This document shows, piece by piece, positions 27,546-36,909 of a stretch of 64,000 bases of DNA. The stretch's first letter is position 1. Each line of letters starts with the position of its first letter. The translations under genes were made by a program, and so were the position numbers. Below the pieces are notes generated by a model, which saw only the letters and a program-made list of their open reading frames with translations, did no database searches and was not told the DNA's origin. Source of the DNA: Azospirillum brasilense (GTDB lineage Bacteria > Pseudomonadota > Alphaproteobacteria > Azospirillales > Azospirillaceae); contig NZ_CP059451.1 of assembly GCF_022023855.1 (NCBI RefSeq), positions 799,244 through 863,243 on the forward strand. The letters are read 5' to 3'.

Positions 27546-28578
27546 TCCGGTCGGTAGAAGTGCAGGTCCTGCCAGTTGCGGATCCGCGGTATCAGCTGGA
27601 TGCCGAGCAAGTGAGCCAAACCGAAGATCGGGGCGCTTTGCCCCTGGGTATCGGCATGAAGGGTGTCGGGCTGGAGAGCCGACCGGCTCTCGGTGACGAA
27701 GTCCAGGATGTGGTTGCACTCCCAGGCACCGCAGGCAATGAAGCGGGAGAACAGGGCGATGTAGGTGTCCGACACCAAGCAATAGCCGATGCCGCCATAG
27801 CCGCCGTAGCGGATGTGGTACTCGAACATCAGGCTCTGTGGATGGAGATTTCACTGCGTGCCATCAGCCGAGGCCGATCGCCCCGCCCCCCAGTGCCGCG
27901 GTAGATCGAAGCTGGCGTAGGCGTCGATCACGGTGGCGATCGCGGCGTCCAGCGCGTCTTCGGTGATGTGCCGCTGGTTGAGGAAGGCGATCTGCCGCCG
28001 GTCCAAGTCCTTCATGGAGCGCGCAGCCTAGGATGGGCCCAGCTTGCAGCCGTAGCAGAAGACGGTGGCGAGGTACCGTTCCTGCGGTCGCTCGATCCGG
28101 GCGTCGAAGCCGGAAATCGGGCCGAAGTGGCGGGTCCAGTTCAGCCAGTGCTCGGTGTCGGCCAAGGCGTCCACCAGATCGACCGGAGCGAGCCGCTCCT
28201 TCAGCTGACGCTCCAAGTCGGCAGCGCCAGCGGGCTCGGGCTTGGCGCGCAGGCGCTTCAGGACCGGCTCGCCGTTTACGATCTCGACGTGCTCGTTGTC
28301 GGGGAGGCAGCGCGCCTCGGCGGCGAACCTTGGCGTCCGGGACCTCGGCGAACACCGCGGTGTCGGCGCCCTGCTCGCGCAGCCAATCGAGATGGCGCAG
28401 GAAATCCTGCAGGTGGCGCGGGGTCGGCCGCTTCGGTTCGGTCTTCACGCGGTCCCGCCCGCCGGGTGCGGCCAACGACGAAGACCATCTCCGCCGCCGT
28501 CGGCGTGAAGCCGGCCAGTTCCGCCATGCCGGGCGACGCCGCCAAGCGCGGATAAGCGGTGTCCTGGATCAGTGGCAT
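27546..28578 (-). pseudogene. tnpA: Tn3-family transposase remnant
   Basis: Pieces of a TnpA of about 960 residues survive in order. They are an N-terminal MPLIQDTAYPRL followed by an ELAGFTPTAAEM stretch, a HLQDFLRHLDWLREQGADT piece in another frame, and a long C-terminal stretch with GHF-type LNWTRHFGPISG, GCKLGPS, RRQIAFLNQRHITED, DLPRHWGAGRSASADGT, EYHIRYGGYGGIGY and LLGIQLIPRIRNW. Two in-frame nonsense codons (TAG replacing Gln, TGA replacing Trp) lie in the C-terminal part. Only about 1 kb of 2.9 kb remains, so it is inactive. Confidence 0.9.
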
Positions 28579-28699
28579 CGCGGAAAATCCAAGGTCGCGG
28601 ATCCGGGAGCGCCATCGGCCAACCCAGTCTGTCACTTATTCTATTCACGGACCGTTTGCATGTCATAGTCTGCGAGACCGATTGCGTGACTGTTCGGCG

Positions 28700-29197
28700 C
28701 CGGATGACGACCGTCCCGGATTGGCGGCGTACCTCAAGGCGTTGCGCGCCGGTGATACCCTGGTGGTGTGGAAGCTCGACCGCCTCGGCCGCGACCTGCG
28801 CCATCTGGTCAACACGGTGCATGATCTGACCGTGCGCGGCATCGGGCTGAGGGTGCTGACCGGCCACGGCGCCGCCATCGACACGACGACGGCATCCGGC
28901 AAGCTGGTGTTCGGCATCTTTGCCGCCCTGGCCGAGTTCGAACGCGAACTCATCGCCGAACGGACCCGCGCCGGCTTGGCCGGCGCCCGCGCCCGCGGCC
29001 GGACGGGCGGGCGGAAGTTCAAGATGACCGTGGCGAAGCTGCGACTCGCCATGGCGGCCATGGGCAAACCGGAAACGAAGGTGAACGAGCTGTGCCGGGA
29101 ACTGGGCGTCACCCGGCAGACGCTCTACCGTCATGTCGGACCCGACGGCTCTTTGCGAGAGGACGGCCGCAAGTTGCTCGAACGGCGACATGGATGA
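28700..29197 (+). pseudogene. tnpR: Tn3-type resolvase, N-terminally truncated
   Basis: From DDDRPGLAAYLKALRAGD onward the sequence is a standard serine resolvase: VVWKLDRLGRDLRHLV, TASGKLVFGIFAALAEFERELIAERT, and a C-terminal HTH (KVNELCRELGVTRQTLYRHVG). The first 45 or so residues, including the catalytic Ser motif YARVS, are missing, and the frame upstream is unrelated. It sits divergently from the tnpA remnant as in Tn3 elements; remains of a res site may lie at 28579-28700. Confidence 0.9.
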
Positions 29198-29255
29198 CGC
29201 GATGGCATGGAGTGTAGACGTTTCATCGTGGCTGGGAGCTTGCCGACCGACCCGA

Positions 29256-29723
29256 TCAGAATTCGGGTTTGAAAACCATCAACCCGACGATTGCCACCAT
29301 CGCCGCGAAGGCGGGCCAACCGAGCGCGAACCAAATGCGGAAAAAGCGGTGATACAGCGGCGGCAGGTCGGTCCCGGCGGCAACGGCGTCCTCGGCCATG
29401 CGCCGCATGCGGAGTTGTAGCCAAACCACCGGCAGCCAGCACGCGCCGGCGACAGCGTAGAGCACCAGTGTGAGCACGATCCAACCGGAGGTGAGCGGCC
29501 ATCCCTGCTCCAGCACGAGCCATAGGCCGCTGATCGGCTGGATCACCACAGCGGGCGTGGTGAACAGCCAGTCGGCCAGCACGACGTTGCGGTTGGCGAC
29601 CGCAATGGCGCGCACATCCTTCGACAGGTTGCTCGCCATGCCGTGGAAGGCCGTCCCCAGGCCCGTGCCGAACAGAAGGATGGCCGAGAGGATGTGGATG
29701 AATTTGAGCGCGGTCGCGTCCAT
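29256..29723 (-). CDS. DUF2269 membrane protein
   Basis: The 155-residue inner-membrane protein has four hydrophobic helices: LKFIHILSAILLFGTGLG, FTTPAVVIQPISGLWLVL, WIVLTLVLYAVAGACWLPVV and AFAAMVAIVGLMV. The LxHILSAxLLFGTGLGTA opening is typical of DUF2269. It directly follows the SDR/DoxX-like gene on the same strand and forms an operon with it and the upstream membrane gene. Function unknown. Confidence 0.9.
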   Translation of the reverse strand: MDATALKFIHILSAILLFGTGLGTAFHGMASNLSKDVRAIAVANRNVVLADWLFTTPAVVIQPISGLWLVLEQGWPLTSGWIVLTLVLYAVAGACWLPVVWLQLRMRRMAEDAVAAGTDLPPLYHRFFRIWFALGWPAFAAMVAIVGLMVFKPEF

Positions 29724-29724
29724 G

Positions 29725-30966
29725 TCAGGATTCCATGGCCATCATCGCCAGCGTCGCCGCAGCGATGGGCAGGTTCTTGAGAAGCGGAGCGAAGGGGTGC
29801 GTCCAGTGTTCCGCTGGCAGGCCGGCGGCGAGCAGCGAGAACGCTGCCACGCTGGCGAGCATGGCGCCACCCACCGCCACGGGACGCCATCCGACCAGCA
29901 GGAGAAACCCGAGGGTCAGGTCAAGCCCGGCGCCACCGAACAGCGCCAGAGTGGCCAACGGGCCGTCCAACCCCACTGAGCCCAGCAGACGATAAGAGTC
30001 GGCCAACGGATACAGACCGAACGACAGCAGGCCCGTGACGATCCATAGCAGTGCAAGGCTCCAGCGCAGGATCGGCCGCACAAAGAACAGGCGCGCGTGC
30101 AGGCGATCCGCGTCCGACACTGAATGTCGGGCCAGAGCCTGCGGCAAGGCTTGCGGCGCCCGCCCGAGAATGTCGGCGAACGGCGCAGAGCTGGCGGTGT
30201 TGTCCGCCTTCAGCATGGCGAGGGTTTCTCGATTGACCGGCCCGCCCTTCAACCGCTCACCCAGGATGGAGACGACGCCGAGAAGTGATGCGGGGACCGC
30301 CAGAAAGCGCCGCGACGGCAGGTCCAGCCACGCCCGCAGGGCCGTGGTGAGTGTGTCCGTGCTCATCGGTTCGGTCCCGACCACGTCGATGCGGCGGGGC
30401 AGCGGTCCCACCCATGAGACCAGCCGCACCACCAGCGTGGCCAAGTCGTCCACATGCACGGGCTGGACCGTCCAGGTGCCGGGGCCGATGCGTATGGGAA
30501 GCGGCAAGGCCGCCAGAGCCGAGAACAGAGCCGTGCTGGCACCGCCACGGCCGATGACTACCGAGGGCCGCAGAACGCACCAGTCCAGACCGGTGCTGGT
30601 GGCCAGCACAGTCTCGGCGTGCCCCTTCGTGCGCTGGTAGGCGGTCTGTCCGTCCGGCGCGGCCCCCAGGGCCGACAGGTGGATCAGCCTGGGCACAGCG
30701 GCCGTGCAGCATGCGTGGATCAGCCGCTCCGTCCCTTCGGCGTGCACCGCAGCCATGCTGTTGGCGCCACGGCTGCGCACCAGCCCGGCGGCGTTGACCA
30801 CCAAGCCGTGACCGGCAAGCTTGGCGGCAAGGTCGGCCTCGTTGTCGCGGATCAGATCGATGCCGTCACGGCCAACGGCAGTGACGCGGTGACCGGCGGT
30901 GGTGAGCGCCGCAGCCAGATGCCGGCCGATGAAGCCGCGGCCGCCGATGATCAGGACCGATGTCAC
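29725..30966 (-). CDS. NAD(P)-binding SDR protein with DoxX-like membrane domain
   Basis: The 413-residue protein has two parts. Residues 1 to about 290 are an atypical SDR/NmrA-like Rossmann domain with GGRGFIG near the N-terminus, YQRTKG (Tyr/Lys pair) and a VLRPSVVIGRGG strand. The last 125 residues form four membrane helices of the DoxX-like family (ILRWSLALLWIVTGLLS, FGGAGLDLTLGFLLLVGW). The GTG at 30966 overlaps the stop of the preceding gene (GTGA), supporting this start. Fusion of a dinucleotide-binding domain to DoxX suggests membrane redox chemistry, which is inference. Confidence 0.9.
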   Translation of the reverse strand: MTSVLIIGGRGFIGRHLAAALTTAGHRVTAVGRDGIDLIRDNEADLAAKLAGHGLVVNAAGLVRSRGANSMAAVHAEGTERLIHACCTAAVPRLIHLSALGAAPDGQTAYQRTKGHAETVLATSTGLDWCVLRPSVVIGRGGASTALFSALAALPLPIRIGPGTWTVQPVHVDDLATLVVRLVSWVGPLPRRIDVVGTEPMSTDTLTTALRAWLDLPSRRFLAVPASLLGVVSILGERLKGGPVNRETLAMLKADNTASSAPFADILGRAPQALPQALARHSVSDADRLHARLFFVRPILRWSLALLWIVTGLLSFGLYPLADSYRLLGSVGLDGPLATLALFGGAGLDLTLGFLLLVGWRPVAVGGAMLASVAAFSLLAAGLPAEHWTHPFAPLLKNLPIAAATLAMMAMES

Positions 30967-31334
30967 GACTGCGTCTCCCCGTGATGACCGGCCGGGGGGG
31001 CCTGCAACATGCGGGCTATCGGACGCCACACCGCCCGTCCCATCACCAGCAGTGCAACGACGATGCCGGCCAGGGCATAGAAGACGGTCCGCTGTAGGAC
31101 CGGACCGCTTCCCTCAGCGACCGCCGCATGATCGAAGAGACCGGGGGTCGAAACCACCAGCAACGGCGTCGCCACGGTCAGCGCACAGGCGTAGACCGTC
31201 CAGAACTGCGCCCGCTCTCGTCCCCCGCAGAGGTCCGTCAGCACGGTCAGAAGCGGACGGACAATCACGGCGCAGGCCACGACGGCGAGGAGAAGCGCCA
31301 CCCCCCATACTGAAAACAGTGTTTCCAATGACAT
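30963..31334 (-). CDS. Small three-helix membrane protein, DUF2269-like operon
   Basis: The 123-residue protein has three membrane segments (FSVWGVALLLAVVACAVIVR, VYACALTVATPLLVVST, VFYALAGIVVALLVMG) and a short hydrophilic C-terminal tail. I do not recognise its family firmly. It is the first gene of the leftward unit with the SDR-DoxX protein (4-base overlap) and DUF2269, and it faces the divergent sensor kinase across a 150-base gap. Confidence 0.75.
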   Translation of the reverse strand: MSLETLFSVWGVALLLAVVACAVIVRPLLTVLTDLCGGRERAQFWTVYACALTVATPLLVVSTPGLFDHAAVAEGSGPVLQRTVFYALAGIVVALLVMGRAVWRPIARMLQAPPAGHHGETQS

Positions 31335-31487
31335 GACTGACCTCCAGGTTCATTCGATTCTGGACCTGGAATGGCAAAGGTCGTGCCACACCGCACGACC
31401 TTGTTTTCCGCGGCTGGATGGGCGTCGGGTGTTAACCGCGGTTGCGCTTTGCGTTAGGTTGCCTGTTAACGTTGGATACACCGGCGT

Positions 31488-33191
31488 GTGGGTTCAGAGG
31501 TGGTTGCGGTGGATGCATCGACAGCACTGATGGCGGCCATGGGCCTTTGCGCATTGGCAGGTGCCGGCTTGGCCATCCTCCTCTGGCGTCATGGAGGCGG
31601 GATCGCAGGAACGAGGCCGCTGGCAGCCTTCCTTCTATTGGTTGGTGGCTGGTCGGTTGGGCTGCTGATACCTGGACGGCTCGGCGCTGTGCTGATGGCT
31701 CTGGCGCCGCTGGGCGGTGCGCTGTTCGTCCATTTTTCCGCCCTCATGGCGGGATGGGGTAGGTCGGTGGTTCGCTGGGCCTACGGGGTGGGGGCGGTCG
31801 CCGCGCTCGCCGCGATTGTCGGCGGAACCGGGAGCTTCGTTCCGTGGCCGGGTACTGGCACGCTGTTCCGATACGAAGGGGCCGGGTTGGCGGCGAGTGC
31901 AACCACCGCCGTCCTCGCGGTCGCCGGACACCTGCTGCTGCTGCGCGCGTGGCGCACGGCCAGCGGGGTACGCCGACATCAGGTGGGGCTGGTGCTGCTG
32001 TCTTCCGGCCTCGGCCTGCTGTCGGTCAGCGGACTGGCGTTTCCAGTGCTAGGCATCGACACCTACCCGTGGCCGTTGCTGGTGCTTCCTCTTTACCTCG
32101 CCGTGCTGGCCTATGGCGTGCTGCGCTATCGGCTGATGGCGGTAAACCGCTGGGCGGTCCGGGCAGTGTGCTGGGGGCTACTGATCGCACTGGCCGCCCT
32201 AGTCTCCGCTCTAACCGCCGGTTTCGCCGCAGAGCGGGTCGGCGCGCCTTTCATCTGGACCGCGGTGGCGCTGCTGAGTGGTCTGGGCCTCGCCGGTCCG
32301 GTCCGCCGGCTGGCGGACCGCATCGTGTATCCCGGTGGCGATGTGACCGCTGCTGATCTCGCTCGGTGGCGTCAGGAACTGGGGGAGGCGACCGACGAAA
32401 CTGCGCTGACGACGACGGCGGCACGGCTGCTGCACCAACGCGTCGCTTTGACCGGCGATGCCGCCGTTGCCGAGTTCGACCCTGGCGAACAGGATTTGAG
32501 CGATCTTGTCCATGCTCCACCGGGGCCGCGCCGGGTGGCCGAGGTTCTGGCTGAACTGGTCGCGCAGGCCCGTGCCGATCTCATCAAGCGGCGGGCTTTT
32601 GTCGAACGCCAGCGTCTGGCAGAGCTGGGCGCTTTGGCTGCCACTGTCGCGCATGACCTGCGCAATCCCATGAACGTGATCGCCATGGCGGTCGCCGATG
32701 CCACGCCGGAGACGCGCGGCGAGGTCAGTATCCAGCTCGGCCGCATGGACGCCTTGGTCCGCGACCTGCTCGACTACGCCAAGCCATGGCGGGTGGACCC
32801 GGCGGAGACTGTCCTTGTGGACGCGCTCCCCCAGATCGATGGCTCGGTGACCACCGACATCCCCCCAGGGCTTTCGCTGCGCGCTGACAACGCGCGCCTG
32901 AGGCAGGCTCTGGTGAACCTGCTGGATAACGCCAGGGCTGCCGGTGACCGCATCCTGGTGGCAGCCGAGCGCCATCCCGATGGTGTGGTCATCGACATCT
33001 GCGACGACGGTCCCGGCATACCGGCGGACATCCGCACCTCGCTGTTCCAGCCCTTCGTTTCGCGCAGCCAGGATGGAACCGGTCTCGGGCTCGCCATCGT
33101 CGCCAAGGTGATGGCGGCGCACGGCGGTTCTGTGTCTCTGGCCGAACGGCCGGGATGGTCCACCTGCTTCCGCTTGAGATTCCCGGTATGA
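31488..33191 (+). CDS. Membrane sensor histidine kinase (7TM-type)
   Basis: The product has up to 567 residues. The N-terminal 250 residues hold seven or more membrane helices of the HisKA_7TM kind, followed by a linker helix, a HisKA domain with ATVAHDLRNPMN (His near residue 389), and a HATPase with NLLDNARAAG, DDGPGIP and GTGLGLAIV. All kinase boxes are present. The start is uncertain: in-frame GTG codons occur at 31488, 31500 and 31509, the last having AGAGG upstream. The stop overlaps the start of the NtrC-like regulator (ATGA), giving a coupled two-component pair. Signal unknown. Confidence 0.92.
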   Translation: MGSEVVAVDASTALMAAMGLCALAGAGLAILLWRHGGGIAGTRPLAAFLLLVGGWSVGLLIPGRLGAVLMALAPLGGALFVHFSALMAGWGRSVVRWAYGVGAVAALAAIVGGTGSFVPWPGTGTLFRYEGAGLAASATTAVLAVAGHLLLLRAWRTASGVRRHQVGLVLLSSGLGLLSVSGLAFPVLGIDTYPWPLLVLPLYLAVLAYGVLRYRLMAVNRWAVRAVCWGLLIALAALVSALTAGFAAERVGAPFIWTAVALLSGLGLAGPVRRLADRIVYPGGDVTAADLARWRQELGEATDETALTTTAARLLHQRVALTGDAAVAEFDPGEQDLSDLVHAPPGPRRVAEVLAELVAQARADLIKRRAFVERQRLAELGALAATVAHDLRNPMNVIAMAVADATPETRGEVSIQLGRMDALVRDLLDYAKPWRVDPAETVLVDALPQIDGSVTTDIPPGLSLRADNARLRQALVNLLDNARAAGDRILVAAERHPDGVVIDICDDGPGIPADIRTSLFQPFVSRSQDGTGLGLAIVAKVMAAHGGSVSLAERPGWSTCFRLRFPV

Positions 33192-34531
33192 GCAAAATTC
33201 TCCTTGTCGATGATGAGCCCGCCTTCCTCCGCCTTGCCGCGGCGTGGCTTGAGAAGCAGGGCCATACGGTGGCCACCGCCGCCGACGGAGCCCAGGCTCG
33301 CGATCTCTTCCAGCAGGAACGCCCGGATCTGGTGCTGCTGGATCTCGTCATGCCGCCCGAACGCACGCCAGAGGCAGGACTGGCTCTGGTCCCCATCTTC
33401 GCAACGGTGCCGGTGGTGGTGTTGACCGCGCATGCAGAGCACGAACTGGCCCTGCGGGCAGTGGCGGCAGGAGCCTGGGACTTCCTGGCCAAACCGGTGG
33501 AACCGGACCTTCTGCGCTTCGTCGTCAGCCGGGCTCTGGCCAAGCGCGCGTTGGAGCAGAAGGTGGCAACTCTGCGTGCAACCCGCGTACCGGACGATGG
33601 CATCATCGGCGCCAGCCCTGCGATCCAGCGCCTGAAGGACATGATCCGCCGCATCGGGCCGGCGGAGGTGCCGGTGATGGTGCTGGGTCCCAGTGGCAGT
33701 GGTAAGGAACTGGTGGCACGCGCTCTCCACACCGCAGGTCCACGCCACGCCGGCCCCTTCGTCGCCGTCCACTGCGGCGCCATTCCGGCGGAACTGCTGG
33801 AAAGCGAGTTGTTCGGGCATCTGAAGGGTAGTTTCACCGGCGCTCATCAGGATCGCCAGGGGCTGGTCGCGGCCGCGCACGGCGGCACCCTGTTCCTTGA
33901 TGAGGTCGGGGAGATGCCGCCGGCCATGCAGGTCAAGCTGCTGCGCTTCCTGCAGGAGGGGACCTACACGCCGGTCGGTGGGCGGCAGGTTCTGACGGCC
34001 AACGTCCGCGTGGTTTCAGCGACCCACCGTGACCTGGAGACGATGGTGGCACAGGGGGCCTTCCGCGAAGACTTCTACTACCGACTCAAGGGCTTGATCC
34101 TACGGACGCCGGCCCTGGCGGAACGCCGGGAGGACGTCGCGCTTCTGGCGACCCGGTTCCTCGTAGACGCCTCCAGGCATTGTCCCCTTCGCCTGACGCC
34201 TGACGCGTTGGCATGGCTGGCCGCCCAGGATTGGCCGGGCAATGTCCGCGAACTCCGGGCGGTGGTGACATCCGGCGCCGCTCTGGCCGAAGGAAACGCC
34301 GTCACACCCGCAGACCTCGCCTTCGCCCGCAGCGGCGATCCCGCCGCACTTGCCCCAATTCCTCCGGCCACCCTGGCCGAAGCGGTAGCGGAATTGGAGC
34401 ACCGGATGATCACCGCCACTTTGGCGGCCACTGGCAACAACCATAGCGCCGCCGCCCGCAAGCTCGGCCTGTCGCGGGTGGGACTGCTGAAGATGATGAC
34501 TCGGCTGGGCCTGCGGCGGTCCAACTTATGA
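33188..34531 (+). CDS. Sigma-54-dependent NtrC-family response regulator
   Basis: The 447-residue regulator has a receiver domain (ILLVDDEPAF, phospho-acceptor Asp52 in LLDLVMPP, Lys in AKPVEP) and an AAA+ domain with Walker A GPSGSGKE near residue 167. The sigma-54-contacting loop reads GSFTGA instead of GAFTGA, and the Walker B motif is GTLFLDEVGEMP. A C-terminal Fis-type helix (NNHSAAARKLGLSRVGLLKMM) completes it. The GSFTGA variant is tolerated in many family members. Partner of the upstream kinase. Targets should carry -24/-12 promoters; none is obvious next to it. Confidence 0.93.
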   Translation: MSKILLVDDEPAFLRLAAAWLEKQGHTVATAADGAQARDLFQQERPDLVLLDLVMPPERTPEAGLALVPIFATVPVVVLTAHAEHELALRAVAAGAWDFLAKPVEPDLLRFVVSRALAKRALEQKVATLRATRVPDDGIIGASPAIQRLKDMIRRIGPAEVPVMVLGPSGSGKELVARALHTAGPRHAGPFVAVHCGAIPAELLESELFGHLKGSFTGAHQDRQGLVAAAHGGTLFLDEVGEMPPAMQVKLLRFLQEGTYTPVGGRQVLTANVRVVSATHRDLETMVAQGAFREDFYYRLKGLILRTPALAERREDVALLATRFLVDASRHCPLRLTPDALAWLAAQDWPGNVRELRAVVTSGAALAEGNAVTPADLAFARSGDPAALAPIPPATLAEAVAELEHRMITATLAATGNNHSAAARKLGLSRVGLLKMMTRLGLRRSNL

Positions 34532-34546
34532 AAACCCGATGCCTGT

Positions 34547-34822
34547 GTGAACTTTACGCAGCTTTGGTTGCCGTCCCCCGTGAAGCTGCAACTCGAAACC
34601 GAACTGCGGCTTTCCAACGAGCATCTGAACTCTGCGCGGACCGGACGGGACGAGGCCCGAACCGCGCTGGTGCGGGTCCAGCACGAGGTGGAGAACCTGA
34701 TGGCAACGAACCAGCGGCTGGCCGAAGAGGCCGCGGTCGCTGAAGCGGCAGCCCGCGGGGCGCCGGTCGGCGCGAAGCCCACAGCGCGGCAGGTGCCCGG
34801 AGAGCGGCCATCGGAAAGTTGA
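34547..34822 (+). CDS. Short coiled-coil hypothetical protein
   Basis: A GTG-initiated frame of 91 residues with a heptad-like helix (LQLETELRLSNEHLNSARTGRDEARTALVRVQ) and an Ala/Pro-rich tail follows the NtrC-like gene by 15 bases. There is no clear ribosome binding site. It may be a real small gene or a chance frame; the helix content and position favour a weak call. Confidence 0.35.
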   Translation: MNFTQLWLPSPVKLQLETELRLSNEHLNSARTGRDEARTALVRVQHEVENLMATNQRLAEEAAVAEAAARGAPVGAKPTARQVPGERPSES

Positions 34823-34890
34823 ACGAGCCGGCCGCTCAGTGCCCCGTACAGCCATCTTGCAAGGCGGGAAAGCGCAGTGTCGATTGGAGC

Positions 34891-35895
34891 CTAGCCTGGA
34901 CGCGGAACAGGAAAACGGAGCATTGCCTGAATCCCACCTTCCGGCCGGGACTGTATGTCCAGCTTGCCTCGAAGCTGCAACGCCAGCTGCTGCACGATCT
35001 GACGCCCGAGACCTGTCCCTTTCGGCTGGTTCGAGGTGAACCCGACGCCGTTGTCGCTGACGCACAGAACGTACTCGTCTGCCTCCTGCCGAAACGAGAG
35101 ATCAACCCAGCCTGCCTGCGCATCGGGGAAGGCGTACTTGACCGCGTTGGTAACGAGTTCGTTGGCAATGGTGCCGACGGCGACAGCCGTGTTCATGTCC
35201 AAGTCCACGCTGTCCGAGCGGGCGCTCAGGGCAATCGGTCGGACGCCCACCATGCCCAGCTGGAGGTCCTCCACCAAGCTCTCCAGAAACTCCTTTACGT
35301 TCACGATGCTGGCCCCATCGACCCGGCGCAGGCGGCCATAGATGCGCGCCAACACATTGATGCGCTCAATGGTCCCTTGCATCATCGCTTGAGCGTTTTC
35401 CGGCCGCATGGCCGCCAAGGTCAGCTGGGCGGAGATCAACTGGAGATCGTTGCGGATGCGGTGATGGATCTCCTGCAGCATGAGATCCTTTTCCCGATCT
35501 GACGCGGCCAGCTTTTCCCAGGACTGGCACAGCTCCTCGAGTGTCGTGCGCAGCATTTCCGTGATCGCGGCGATACCAAGCCCCAGGCCGACATAGATCA
35601 TGAAGGCCAACTGGTCGCCGTGATCGGCGATCCAGAGATTACCCCGCGGTTCCATGAACAACCACGCCGCGAAGCCACCCGATAGGAGAACGGCGATAAA
35701 ACCAGACGCGCGGTCGAACAGCAGTGAGACCAGGAAAATTGCAGGGATGTATAAAAGGAAGGGGTATTTGCTTAGGATGGGCTCAAGGACGTAACGTAAC
35801 AGCGTCGTGATACCGATGATCACGGCTGTAACCCCATATCGCACCCAGATCGATTGTGGGGCCTTGGGGAGGAACTGAAGAAGCAGGTTTTCCAT
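34891..35895 (-). CDS. HisKA_2-type sensor histidine kinase with DUF4118 membrane domain
   Basis: The 334-residue protein has four membrane helices resembling the KdpD-type DUF4118 domain (VTAVIIGITTLLRYVL, FLLYIPAIFLVSLLFD, GFIAVLLSGGFAAWLF, LAFMIYVGLGLGIAAI). A short coiled linker follows, then a HisKA_2 domain with LQEIHHRIRNDLQLIS and a HATPase with NELVTNAVKYAF, VSDNGVGF and GTGLG. This matches alphaproteobacterial kinases of general-stress and light or redox signalling. There is no cognate regulator next to it, which is common for the family. Convergent with the upstream NtrC-like unit. Confidence 0.92.
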   Translation of the reverse strand: MENLLLQFLPKAPQSIWVRYGVTAVIIGITTLLRYVLEPILSKYPFLLYIPAIFLVSLLFDRASGFIAVLLSGGFAAWLFMEPRGNLWIADHGDQLAFMIYVGLGLGIAAITEMLRTTLEELCQSWEKLAASDREKDLMLQEIHHRIRNDLQLISAQLTLAAMRPENAQAMMQGTIERINVLARIYGRLRRVDGASIVNVKEFLESLVEDLQLGMVGVRPIALSARSDSVDLDMNTAVAVGTIANELVTNAVKYAFPDAQAGWVDLSFRQEADEYVLCVSDNGVGFTSNQPKGTGLGRQIVQQLALQLRGKLDIQSRPEGGIQAMLRFPVPRPG

Positions 35896-36149
35896 ACCTT
35901 AATCCGATCAAGCCGGCAGACCGGTATGGACAACACCTGAGGGCCGTCTTCGGTCACAGAACGGATTGTCTGGAAAGCTGCGGGACTGAGGCGCCCTCCG
36001 CGTTCACGGTCCGCTCTCACGAACCGGACGATCTGGTCACTCCCTATCGTGACCCCGCCAAGGTTCAGCTAATCCCGTGCCCTGGAAGGCAGATGGCGCA
36101 ACGCCAAACGCGGCTGCTCTTTAAAACAATTCCAATGAGGAAGTAACTC

Positions 36150-36623
36150 ATGACCACCACGCCCTCCGGCGCGGCGATCCCGCGCGAGACCCACCCCGAC
36201 GCCCTGGCGCTGGTCCGCCACTTCGAAGGCCTGTACCTCGAAGCCTACCTGTGCCCCGCAGGCGTCCCGACCATCGGCTATGGCCACACCGCCGGGGTCA
36301 GGATGGGGCAGACCATCAACGGCCTCCAGGCGGAGGTCTACCTGCGCGCCGATATGGCCAATGCCGCTGCAGCGGTGGACCGGCTGGTCACGGTGCCGCT
36401 GACCGATCAGCAGCGCGGCGCCTTGCCCTCCTTCGTGTTCAACCTGGGGGCCGGCGCCCTGCAGACCTCGACACTGCTGCGCCTGCTGAACCAGCGCGAC
36501 TATGTCGGGGCTGGGGCCGAGTTCCCGAAGTGGGTCTACGCCACCGTCAACGGCGTCAAGAAGCAGCTCGACGGGCTGAAGAAGCGCCGGGCGCCAGAGA
36601 GGGCGATGTTCGAGGCGGGCTGA
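36150..36623 (+). CDS. Phage-type lysozyme (GH24 endolysin)
   Basis: Muramidase of 157 residues with the catalytic triad spacing E-8-C-5-T (Glu26 in RHFEGLYLEAYLCPAG, Cys35 in place of the usual Asp, Thr41 in TIGYGHT), as in the P22-type branch of GH24, and a conserved FVFNLGAGAL helix. There is no signal or SAR segment, so export would need a holin; a decayed 3TM holin lies 8 kb away. GAGGA precedes the ATG. No other phage gene is adjacent, so it is probably a lysis gene left from a prophage or gene-transfer-agent-like cluster. Confidence 0.93.
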   Translation: MTTTPSGAAIPRETHPDALALVRHFEGLYLEAYLCPAGVPTIGYGHTAGVRMGQTINGLQAEVYLRADMANAAAAVDRLVTVPLTDQQRGALPSFVFNLGAGALQTSTLLRLLNQRDYVGAGAEFPKWVYATVNGVKKQLDGLKKRRAPERAMFEAG

Positions 36624-36909
36624 TCTTTGGGCGCCAGCCCCTCACCAACGCCAGGAAATGCGAGACACCGTCTGGCGCCATGAGGTGCCTCCGGCTCAAA
36701 GCAGGTGAGGGGCTTCACCCCGTTCGGGTCGGTTTGGACGCACTGGTCCAGCGTGGGTGATCACGTCACTGACTGCTTGGTTGTCCACTGCACCTCAATG
36801 ACTACAATGGCATACTCTCGCCCGATCCTTGTGGCGACATAGTATCAAAGGCGCATTAGTCGATAACACAATTTTAGCAACTCCGTGCAATAAGTTCGGA
36901 GTCCTTTTA

